The translations under genes were made by a program, and so were the position numbers. A stretch of 64,000 nt of DNA. Origin: Flagellimonas chongwuensis. GTDB taxonomy: Bacteria > Bacteroidota > Bacteroidia > Flavobacteriales > Flavobacteriaceae. The DNA lies in assembly GCF_013376415.1 (NCBI RefSeq), contig NZ_WYET01000002.1, positions 62,001 to 126,000 on the forward strand, written 5' to 3'. How positions within the stretch are numbered: the first letter of the stretch is position 1; each line of letters starts with the position of its first letter. Below are positions 8,336 to 15,532 of this stretch, one piece after another. Under the pieces are notes generated by a model, which saw only the letters and a list, made by a program, of their open reading frames with translations, was not told the origin of the DNA and searched no databases.

Positions 8336-9664
8336 TTATCTCATATTCTGCATCATCTGCATCATCTTTTTGCCTCCGCCGCCTTGCATCATCTTCATCA
8401 TCTTGCTCATTTGGTCGAATTGTTTGAGCAACTGGTTCACTTCTTGAATAGAAGTTCCGCTACCTGCGGCAATTCTTTTTTTGCGGCTTGCATTCAACAT
8501 AGCTGGGGTAGATCGTTCTTCGGGGGTCATAGAATGGATGATGGCCTCAATATGCTTGAAGGCATCGTCATCTATATCCAATCCCTTCAAGGCCTTTCCA
8601 GCGCCTGGAATCATTCCCATGAGGTCCTTCATGTTCCCCATTTTCTTGATTTGCTGTATTTGGCTCAAGAAGTCATCGAACCCGAACTTGTTCTTGGCAA
8701 TTTTCTTTTGAATCTTACGCGCCTGCTCTTCATCGAACTGTTCTTGGGCACGCTCCACCAAGGACACCACGTCTCCCATTCCCAAAATACGGTCGGCCAT
8801 ACGGGATGGATGGAATACATCAATGGCCTCCATTTTTTCCCCTGTACCGATAAATTTAATGGGCTTGTCAACTACGGATTTAATGGAAATCGCAGCACCC
8901 CCTCGGGTATCACCATCTAACTTGGTAAGGATTACCCCATCAAAATTAAGGACATCGTTAAACGCCTTTGCAGTATTCACGGCATCTTGACCCGTCATGG
9001 AATCCACCACAAACAAGGTTTCTTGTGGCTCAATGGCTTTGTGGATGTTGGAGATTTCATCCATCATCTGCTCGTCCACGGCCAAACGACCGGCGGTATC
9101 GATAATCACAACGTTGCAACCTGTACTTTTGGCATGGGCAATACCTGCTTTGGCAATGGCAACAGGGTCGTTGTTATCCCTATCGGAATACACCTCTACG
9201 CCAATTTGGTCTCCTACCACATGCAACTGGTCTATCGCCGCAGGACGATACACATCACAGGCTACCAAAAGTGGTTTCTTTGTTTTTTTGTTTTTGAGGT
9301 AATTGGCCAATTTACCGGAAAAGGTGGTTTTACCCGAACCTTGAAGACCGGACATCAAGATAACCGAAGGATTGCCCGATAGGTCGATTTCCTCGGCATC
9401 GCCGCCCATGAGTTCGGTAAGCTCATCCTTCACCAGTTTTACCATGAGCTGGCCTGGCTGAAGGGTGGTCAAAACGTTTTGACCCAGTGCCTTTTCTTTT
9501 ACCGTATTGGTAAATTCCTTAGCTATCTTAAAGTTTACGTCAGCATCCAACAAAGCTCTTCGAACTTCCTTCAGGGTCTCCGCAACATTGATTTCAGTAA
9601 TCTGACCATGCCCTTTTAGGACGTGGAATGCTTTATCTAACTTTTCACTTAAATTATCGAACAT
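8336..9664 (-). CDS. ffh: signal recognition particle protein Ffh
   Basis: A 442-aa SRP54 GTPase that binds signal sequences and SRP RNA and targets nascent membrane proteins to FtsY. Visible are the N domain, the P-loop GLQGSGKTTFSGKLANYL, the insertion-box region CDVYRPAAIDQL, DTAGRL, and TKLDGDTRGGAAISI. The Met-rich M domain closes with GGGGKKMMQMMQNMR. Length is typical. No SRP RNA gene was recognised nearby. Confidence 0.98.
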   Translation of the reverse strand: MFDNLSEKLDKAFHVLKGHGQITEINVAETLKEVRRALLDADVNFKIAKEFTNTVKEKALGQNVLTTLQPGQLMVKLVKDELTELMGGDAEEIDLSGNPSVILMSGLQGSGKTTFSGKLANYLKNKKTKKPLLVACDVYRPAAIDQLHVVGDQIGVEVYSDRDNNDPVAIAKAGIAHAKSTGCNVVIIDTAGRLAVDEQMMDEISNIHKAIEPQETLFVVDSMTGQDAVNTAKAFNDVLNFDGVILTKLDGDTRGGAAISIKSVVDKPIKFIGTGEKMEAIDVFHPSRMADRILGMGDVVSLVERAQEQFDEEQARKIQKKIAKNKFGFDDFLSQIQQIKKMGNMKDLMGMIPGAGKALKGLDIDDDAFKHIEAIIHSMTPEERSTPAMLNASRKKRIAAGSGTSIQEVNQLLKQFDQMSKMMKMMQGGGGKKMMQMMQNMR

Positions 9665-9687
9665 ATGTTCTTTGTTTTAAAGAGGGA

Positions 9688-9695
9688 CAAATTTA
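9688..9695 (-). promoter_or_regulatory. candidate -7 element for ffh-folD
   Basis: Read on the minus strand this is TAAATTTG, a match to the Bacteroidota -7 consensus TAnnTTTG, 24 bp before the ffh start. No good TTTG -33 element is present at the right distance, so the call is tentative. Confidence 0.35.
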
Positions 9696-9713
9696 ATAAT
9701 AATATAAAAGAAA

Positions 9714-9741
9714 AAGGACGGCTTTGGGGTGGGCCGTCCTT
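9714..9741 (-). terminator. terminator downstream of the four-repeat lipoprotein gene
   Basis: The 9-bp perfect stem AAGGACGGC/GCCGTCCTT (9714-9722 with 9733-9741) is followed on the minus strand by a T-rich run. It lies about 100 bp after the stop of the lipoprotein gene and just upstream of the ffh promoter region, insulating the two units. Confidence 0.7.
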
Positions 9742-9838
9742 CTTTTGGAAAAAGAATGGGGAAAATTTTTATTTCTTATTGTAGAATTGACCAATCTAAG
9801 CTTCGAAAACTTTTCAATTCAGAATTAATCATTGTGAT

Positions 9839-10897
9839 TTATATATCGCATCTTCTTTCGAGTAGAATTTTATTGCCATCGTCTTTGTACAACTTTATAA
9901 GCTCTTCCTCAAGTTTATACACCTGCCATTCTGATGAAAAGTCGGTGAAATTTTCAAACTCTAGCCTTAAGTTCACTGCTCCATTTGACATACTTGTGTT
10001 CCAGGCACCTGTTATCTCATTTGCCGTAAATGTGGAAAAAACAACAGAACCATCTTCTCTAAATACCATTAAATGTTCCAGGTATTGTTCACTGTTGTCC
10101 ATTTGGTTGCGGATTACCTGTTTTACCTGTAATGGGCAGGCCATTAAATATTGGTCCAGCTCGGCTTCGGAAAAATCGTCATCGCCAAAATCATTATCGT
10201 CATCCTCATCACATTCATTCTTTTCCAATTCCAAAGTTGCTATCAAATCGGCATTGTTTTCAATGACAACTTCAGTACCGTCATGTTTTGTTAGTGTAAT
10301 GGGGTACTGGAAACTGACCAATCGATTGTCTTCCAACTCCGAAAATACACGGTACATATCTAAATCGGTTTCAACTTGGATTTCGGAACTCTGTTGTACA
10401 TCAATCACAAAGGTGAACAAGGTTATGGGATATACGAAATCAACACACTCAATATCATCATCCCCCCCGCCTTCAATGCATTCACGGGCCCTAATCATAA
10501 GCTCTCCCTTATTTTCAATAGTGATTTGGCTATAATCCGCAAATGTTATTGTGACGGGAAAAACTATTTCTAGGATATTATTTCCCTCAATGGTAGCATC
10601 AAAGACTTCTTCAATTTTTTCAAGATCACTTTTGGAATTGATGCTGATCTCAACCCCATTTGCATTTACGGTGTAAGGAAACTCGACGGCGAAACAACTG
10701 GCTCCGTCCACAATATTGTCAAAAGAACCATCTTGGGAGGAGGTTTGTTGAATTAAACCAGCAATGTCAGATTTAGCTGCAATGGTTTGTTCTTGGTCGT
10801 TGCCCTCTACATCTTCATACTCCTCTTGACAGGAATACAAACCAATAACAGACACCATGAGCACAACACGCATCACATTGTCAATCAGCTTCTTCAT
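9839..10897 (-). CDS. lipoprotein with four related internal repeats
   Basis: The start at 10897 gives MKKLIDNVMRVVLMVSVIGL followed by YSC, an SPII signal; a longer ORF start at 10930 lacks this logic. The mature protein contains four similar units of roughly 28-35 residues: CFAVEFPYTVNANGVEISIN, LEIVFPVTITFADYSQITIE, CVDFVYPITLFTFVIDVQ and LVSFQYPITLTKHDGTEVVI, each ending in a polar N/D-L stretch. An acidic linker (CDEDDDNDFGDDDFSEAE) precedes a C-terminal domain ending in a Cys-containing tail. No family name is recognised. It is divergent from the ECF sigma gene, so it may belong to that regulon; this is inference. Confidence 0.85.
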   Translation of the reverse strand: MKKLIDNVMRVVLMVSVIGLYSCQEEYEDVEGNDQEQTIAAKSDIAGLIQQTSSQDGSFDNIVDGASCFAVEFPYTVNANGVEISINSKSDLEKIEEVFDATIEGNNILEIVFPVTITFADYSQITIENKGELMIRARECIEGGGDDDIECVDFVYPITLFTFVIDVQQSSEIQVETDLDMYRVFSELEDNRLVSFQYPITLTKHDGTEVVIENNADLIATLELEKNECDEDDDNDFGDDDFSEAELDQYLMACPLQVKQVIRNQMDNSEQYLEHLMVFREDGSVVFSTFTANEITGAWNTSMSNGAVNLRLEFENFTDFSSEWQVYKLEEELIKLYKDDGNKILLERRCDI

Positions 10898-10979
10898 AAC
10901 TATTGATTTTTTGGGGTTATTCTTTACCACTAAACAATTCTCGAAAAAAAAACCCTACTTTTCCTTAATATTTTTCAAA

Positions 10980-10987
10980 TATATTTG
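10980..10987 (+). promoter_or_regulatory. candidate -7 element for the ECF sigma gene
   Basis: TATATTTG matches the Bacteroidota -7 consensus TAnnTTTG and lies 23 bp before the sigma factor ATG at 11011. A clear -33 TTTG is not present. Confidence 0.4.
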
Positions 10988-11010
10988 ATTCCCTAATCAA
11001 ACCATCTTCG

Positions 11011-11511
11011 ATGAGCAACGTTTGTGAAGAGCAAATTTTCAGTAAAGTTTTCAAGGCCCACTCCAAAACGGTCTTTAACTACATATTCTATAAGTTCGGT
11101 AATGAGGAAAAAGCAAATGACGCCGTACAGGAAGCATTTGTAAAGTTATGGCAAAACTGTGCAAAAGTGAGCCCGGAGAAAGCAAAATCCTACGTTTACA
11201 CGGTTGCCAACAACCTTTATTTAAATGTGATAAAGGCTGAAAAGGTGAGGTTAAAACATGCCGACAGCCTTGTAAAAGATAGAACCAACGAATCTCCAGA
11301 ATTTTTGATGGAGGAACAAGAATACAAAGAAAAATTGGACAATGCGCTTAATGCCCTACCCGAAAATCAACGGACCACATTTTTACTGAACCGAATCGAT
11401 GGTAAAAAATATGCAGAAATTGCAGAAATGGAGGAGGTGAGCGTAAAAGCCATTGAAAAACGAATGCATTTGGCCCTCAAAAGTTTACGGGAACATATTG
11501 ATGGCATTTAG
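11011..11511 (+). CDS. ECF RNA polymerase sigma-70 factor, FecI-like
   Basis: A 166-aa sigma factor with region 2 (KTVFNYIFYKFGNEEKANDAVQEAFVKLWQN) and region 4 (ALNALPENQRTTFLLNRIDGKKYAEIAEMEEVSVKAIEKRMHLAL), joined by a short linker with no region 3. It fits Bacteroidota FecI-type ECF sigma factors. A FecR anti-sigma gene starts 75 bp downstream, then a TonB receptor with an N-terminal signalling domain, so it probably drives the receptor when substrate is bound at the surface. A 14-bp palindrome lies between it and fecR. Confidence 0.93.
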   Translation: MSNVCEEQIFSKVFKAHSKTVFNYIFYKFGNEEKANDAVQEAFVKLWQNCAKVSPEKAKSYVYTVANNLYLNVIKAEKVRLKHADSLVKDRTNESPEFLMEEQEYKEKLDNALNALPENQRTTFLLNRIDGKKYAEIAEMEEVSVKAIEKRMHLALKSLREHIDGI

Positions 11512-11548
11512 CTATAGAATTTATTTTGAATTTTAAGTAGGGTATTTT

Positions 11549-11562
11549 AACAACTAGTTGTT
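11549..11562. promoter_or_regulatory. 14-bp perfect palindrome between sigma factor and fecR genes
   Basis: AACAACTAGTTGTT is a perfect inverted repeat centred in the 75-bp gap, 24 bp upstream of the fecR ATG. It may be a protein-binding site or the upstream element of a sigma-dependent promoter; the following GTATAACG resembles a -10-type box. Position and symmetry are the only evidence. Confidence 0.3.
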
Positions 11563-11586
11563 TGTATAACGTAAAGCATAGAACCC

Positions 11587-12501
11587 ATGCAAGAAAATTA
11601 TTTGGCAAAATGGCTGAGCGGAGAGCTTTCAGAGGATGAGCTTCGGGAATTTAAAGGCTCCGAAGCGTATGCCTCGTACCAAAAGCTAAAGGATGTTTCT
11701 AGTAGGTTGGTAGCTCCCGAATTCGATGCCGACCAAGCATTGCAACGCCTAAAAGATGAGTACATCGACAATGCGCCAAAGGTAATTTCCCTGAACCCGT
11801 TCAAGAAATTCCTTAGGGTGGCTGCAGTCATTGCTGTTCTACTTGCTGGCTCATACTTCTACATAAACACTTTGGACGAAAATGTAACCACAGAATTTGC
11901 AGAACGCTCCGAAGTTGTGCTTCCCGATGATTCCGAAATATTTTTGAATGCCGATTCCCAAATTTCATACAACGAGAAAAGTTGGGACAAAAACCGAAAC
12001 ATTGATTTACAAGGCGAAGCTTTCTTTAAAGTGGCCAAAGGAAAAAAATTCACCGTTTCCACCGACCATGGAACAGTTAGCGTATTGGGAACACAATTCA
12101 ATGTGGAAAACAGAAAAGGCTTTTTTGAAGTAACCTGCTACGAAGGATTGGTAAGCGTTACCTATAACAATGAAGAATTAAAACTGCCCGCAGGAAATTC
12201 ATTCCTTGTAATCGATGGCAAAATTGTAAGCACTGGCGCTCCAAATGGTAATTCCCCCTCTTGGATGAACAACGAAAGTAGTTTTGAAAGTATTCCCCTA
12301 AAATATGTTTTTGCCGAGCTGGAAAGACAGTTCAATATCCAGGTCAGCATTGAAAATATTGATACAAATCTTTTATTTACAGGTTCGTTTAACAACACAG
12401 ACCTAAAAATGGCGTTAAAAAGTATAAGTACCCCCTCCCAAACACGTTTTAAAATAGACGGAGACAACGTACTTTTTTATGCTGAGAACACACAACAATA
12501 A
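11587..12501 (+). CDS. FecR family anti-sigma factor
   Basis: A 304-aa single-pass inner membrane regulator. The N-terminal cytoplasmic part (about 1-75) binds sigma; a transmembrane segment FLRVAAVIAVLLAGSYFYI lies near residues 77-95. The periplasmic FecR core includes EVVLPDDSEIFLNADSQISY and GEAFFKVAKGKKFTVSTDHG, and the C-terminal DUF4974-type domain is FESIPLKYVFAELERQFNIQ onward. This is the normal architecture of Bacteroidota FecR proteins that relay signals from a TonB receptor. The gene overlaps the downstream receptor gene by 23 bp, implying translational coupling. Confidence 0.94.
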   Translation: MQENYLAKWLSGELSEDELREFKGSEAYASYQKLKDVSSRLVAPEFDADQALQRLKDEYIDNAPKVISLNPFKKFLRVAAVIAVLLAGSYFYINTLDENVTTEFAERSEVVLPDDSEIFLNADSQISYNEKSWDKNRNIDLQGEAFFKVAKGKKFTVSTDHGTVSVLGTQFNVENRKGFFEVTCYEGLVSVTYNNEELKLPAGNSFLVIDGKIVSTGAPNGNSPSWMNNESSFESIPLKYVFAELERQFNIQVSIENIDTNLLFTGSFNNTDLKMALKSISTPSQTRFKIDGDNVLFYAENTQQ

Positions 12502-15037
12502 GCATATAGGCCTCGTCCTCGGTGTTTTGTTTTTTCTGGTAGGCAACATCAATGCACAGGAAGAACAACAATCCCTTATTTCATACATAAAAAATATAGA
12601 GAATCGTTTTAATGTCAAGTTCTCCTATCTAGATGAGGATTTGGATGGTCTTTCCATCAAAATTCCAGAAAACCTAAATACCCTAGAAGAAATTCTTCAA
12701 TATATCAAGAACACCTTCAGCATTCAAACAGAAAAACTCAATGAACGATATTACACCCTCTCCACCAAAAATCAGGTCAATGTGTGCGGTGTGGTTTTGG
12801 ATAATTTTGCTGAAAACACGGTTATTGGCGCCACGATAGAGGTTTTGGGAACAGGCACCGCTAAAATCACGGACAATAACGGGTCCTTTTCACTGGAGAA
12901 CGTTCCTAGAAACGCATCCCTGCAGATTCGGTACTTGGGTTATGTGACCAAATATGTAAAGGTAGAATCCCTCTTGCAACAAAGCGGATGTCCCAAAATA
13001 CTTTTGGCACCTTATTACGAACAATTGGATGAAGTGTTCGTGTACAAATACCTCACCTCGGGAATTATAAAAGAAAAGGATGCCAGCATCACATTGAACA
13101 CCGCAGAGTTTGGAATACTCCCAGGACTTATTGAACCTGACATTCTGCAAACCGTCCAGGCCTTACCGGGGATAAAAAGTATTGACGAGACCGTATCGGA
13201 CATCAACGTTCGTGGTGGTACCAACGACCAAAACCTTATTCTTTGGAACGGCATAAAAATGTATCAATCCGGACATTTTTTTGGGTTGATATCTGCCTTT
13301 AACCCCTATCAAACGGATAAAGTGACCATCTATAAAAATGGGACGCCCGCCAACTTTGGTGACGGGGTGAGCAGCGTTATTCAAATGGAAACAGGAAATT
13401 CTGTCCCCGAAACTTTTAGCGGCGGAGGTGGTTTTAATTTAATAAGCGGTGATATTTACGCCGAGGCTCCCATAACCCATAACCTTGGAATTCAGTTTTC
13501 TGCAAGACGTTCTGCCACCGACTTTTTAAGCACACCCACCTACAAACAATTCATCAATCGGGCTTTCCAGGATAGTGAGATTACACTTCAAAACAACAGT
13601 ACCGTCGATGATGAATTTATACGTGATGAAGACTTTTTCTTTTACGATTTTTCCGGAAAAATCCTGTACGACCTCAACGAATATCACAAAATCAGACTGA
13701 GTGTAATACACATCAAAAACAATTTGAAATTTGATGAGACCAATGTTACGGCAGATGAAACCAACATCAGCCTATTGAAGCAGGACAATATTTCCGTTGG
13801 AGGACAACTCCAGAGCAGTTGGACCGATAGATTCTCCACACACCTGAATATGTATTACTCCAAGTACAATTTGGATGCACAAAATATTTATGACAATCAG
13901 GTTCAGCAGTTGTTCCAAAACAATCAGGTGATTGAAAACGCCTTAAAATTAAATACCAACTATATTCTGAATGATTCCTTTAACTGGAACAATGGGTACC
14001 AATATATTGAAACTGGTATTGTCAATGCCACTATCATAAATCAGCCCAGTTTTGAAAGTGAACTTAAAGGAGTAATCCGAACCCACGCACCATACTCACA
14101 ACTCAATTACAATTCTCCCGGGAATAAATTCATCGGGGAAATTGGAGCGCGATTCAATTTTATCGAGAATCTAAACACCTTTCAACAGCTTTTGGTGGAA
14201 CCCAGAATCAACCTGAACTTTAAATTGGCCAATTATATTAGGGCCGAAGTTTTGGGAGAATTCAAAAGCCAGACTACCAACCAAATCATAGATTTGGAAC
14301 AAAATTTTTTGGGCATCGAAAAACGCAGATGGATTCTTTCCAACGATAACACGCTTCCCGTGACCAAGAGCAAGCAAGGCTCGGTAGGCATCAATTACGA
14401 AAAAAACAATTTTTATGTGGGTGTCGAGGGCTTCTATAAAAATGTGGACGGCATCAGCACCAGCACGCAAGGATTCCAAAATCAATATCAATTTTCGGGA
14501 GAAATAGGAAGCTACAATGTTAAGGGATTGGAACTGCTCATCAATAAAAAAGGAGATAATTATAGTACTTGGTTAAGCTATGCTTACAACAAGAATGATT
14601 ACACCTTCGACTCCATTGTACCACAAACATTCCCGAACAATTTGGACATAAGGCACACCATTACCTTTGCCAGCACCTACAATTATAAGGATTTGAAGCT
14701 GAGTATTGGTCTTAATTACAGAACAGGCAAACCGTTTACCGAACCTGTTCCAGGCGATGAAGGGCTGGATGAGAACTTCTCCCCGCCCAGAATCAACTTT
14801 CAGGCCCCGAACAGTAGCCGATTACCTGACTATTTTAGGGCGGATGCCTCGGCCATATACAATTTTCAAATTGGTAGAACTATTCGGGCCAACGCCGGGC
14901 TGTCCATTTTAAACTTCACAAATAGAAGAAACAGCCTCAACAAATATTATCGGGTCAACCAAGATAATGAAATCGAGACCGTGGAAAACTTTTCACTGGG
15001 CATTACCCCCAATATGAGTTTTAGGGTGAGTTTTTAA
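12479..15037 (+). CDS. TonB-dependent receptor with N-terminal STN signalling domain
   Basis: An 852-aa outer membrane transducer. After a signal peptide (ending NINA-Q) comes an STN/secretin-like domain (about 30-95, SLISYIKNIENRFNVKFSYL), a carboxypeptidase-regulatory-like beta domain (VVLDNFAENTVIGATIEVLG onward), then the plug (LPGIKSIDETVSDINVRGGT, NGIKMYQSGHFFGLISAFNP) and a 22-strand-type barrel ending in Phe (MSFRVSF). The STN domain is the part that contacts FecR. It is a FecA-like signalling receptor rather than a SusC (no SusD follows). The ligand is unknown. Confidence 0.92.
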   Translation: MLRTHNNKHIGLVLGVLFFLVGNINAQEEQQSLISYIKNIENRFNVKFSYLDEDLDGLSIKIPENLNTLEEILQYIKNTFSIQTEKLNERYYTLSTKNQVNVCGVVLDNFAENTVIGATIEVLGTGTAKITDNNGSFSLENVPRNASLQIRYLGYVTKYVKVESLLQQSGCPKILLAPYYEQLDEVFVYKYLTSGIIKEKDASITLNTAEFGILPGLIEPDILQTVQALPGIKSIDETVSDINVRGGTNDQNLILWNGIKMYQSGHFFGLISAFNPYQTDKVTIYKNGTPANFGDGVSSVIQMETGNSVPETFSGGGGFNLISGDIYAEAPITHNLGIQFSARRSATDFLSTPTYKQFINRAFQDSEITLQNNSTVDDEFIRDEDFFFYDFSGKILYDLNEYHKIRLSVIHIKNNLKFDETNVTADETNISLLKQDNISVGGQLQSSWTDRFSTHLNMYYSKYNLDAQNIYDNQVQQLFQNNQVIENALKLNTNYILNDSFNWNNGYQYIETGIVNATIINQPSFESELKGVIRTHAPYSQLNYNSPGNKFIGEIGARFNFIENLNTFQQLLVEPRINLNFKLANYIRAEVLGEFKSQTTNQIIDLEQNFLGIEKRRWILSNDNTLPVTKSKQGSVGINYEKNNFYVGVEGFYKNVDGISTSTQGFQNQYQFSGEIGSYNVKGLELLINKKGDNYSTWLSYAYNKNDYTFDSIVPQTFPNNLDIRHTITFASTYNYKDLKLSIGLNYRTGKPFTEPVPGDEGLDENFSPPRINFQAPNSSRLPDYFRADASAIYNFQIGRTIRANAGLSILNFTNRRNSLNKYYRVNQDNEIETVENFSLGITPNMSFRVSF

Positions 15038-15086
15038 ATTTTGTAGATTTATAGAATCAATCTCCCCGATTCAATAACCTGAATCA

Positions 15087-15112
15087 CCCCTCTTTTTCCA
15101 AGAGGGGAGCTT
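15087..15112 (+). terminator. terminator after the sigma/FecR/receptor operon
   Basis: The perfect stem CCCCTCTT/AAGAGGGG (15087-15094 with 15100-15107) is followed by AGCTTTTTAT. It sits 50 bp after the receptor stop and directly upstream of the DUF559 gene. It also resembles the palindromes that commonly accompany solitary DUF559 genes in this group. Confidence 0.7.
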
Positions 15113-15127
15113 TTTATATAGAGATTG

Positions 15128-15496
15128 ATGAAAAAAAGAATCCATAACCGCAAAGAATTAGAAAACTACAGAAAAAAGTTACGAAAGAACCTAACCCCCG
15201 CCGAAGCTTTTTTATGGCGTTACCTCAAAGCCAAAAAACTACGAGGTAGACGTTTCAACCGTCAGCATAGCATCAAAAACTACATTGTTGATTTCTATTG
15301 TGCTTCAGAAAAATTAGTGATAGAATTGGACGGAGCCGTACACAATACACCTCAAGCCCAAGAATACGACGCAAAGCGCACTCAGGTTATAAATGAACTA
15401 GGTTATACCGTGATACGATTTGAGAATAAAATGGTGTTTGAAAACCTGGAATCCGTATTATCGGAAATTACTGAACATTTTAAAGAAAATCCATAG
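15128..15496 (+). CDS. DUF559 endonuclease-domain protein
   Basis: A 122-aa protein of the DUF559 / very-short-patch-repair-like nuclease group. Signature elements are NLTPAEAFLWRYLKAKKLRGRRFNRQHSI, YIVDFYCASEKLVIELDG with the conserved D..E-L-D-G core, and YDAKRTQVINELGYTVIRFEN. ATG at 15128 is used rather than the in-frame TTG at 15125. The gene stands alone between a receptor operon and argS, with a GC-rich palindrome on each side (15087-15107 and 15500-15520), as often seen for these short solitary genes. No methyltransferase is adjacent, so it is not an obvious restriction or Vsr repair partner. Confidence 0.88.
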   Translation: MKKRIHNRKELENYRKKLRKNLTPAEAFLWRYLKAKKLRGRRFNRQHSIKNYIVDFYCASEKLVIELDGAVHNTPQAQEYDAKRTQVINELGYTVIRFENKMVFENLESVLSEITEHFKENP

Positions 15497-15499
15497 GCT

Positions 15500-15520
15500 T
15501 CTCCCTTTTAATAAGGGAGA
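15500..15520. repeat. palindrome downstream of DUF559 gene
   Basis: TCTCCCTT-TTAAT-AAGGGAGA is a perfect 8-bp stem, 4 bp after the DUF559 stop. It could terminate the DUF559 transcript and/or argS, and it mirrors the palindrome upstream of the same gene. Confidence 0.55.
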
Positions 15521-15532
15521 CTGAGAGGGTTC

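Noticed and set aside
7991-8920. 309-aa open frame on the plus strand opposite ffh and folD
   Set aside because: It lies antisense to two clear genes, has a His/Leu-rich composition expected from reverse-complemented coding DNA, and shows no motif or signal.
9729-10535. 268-aa plus-strand open frame opposite the four-repeat lipoprotein gene
   Set aside because: Ser-rich shadow of the opposite gene, begins inside the terminator region, and lacks any recognisable domain.
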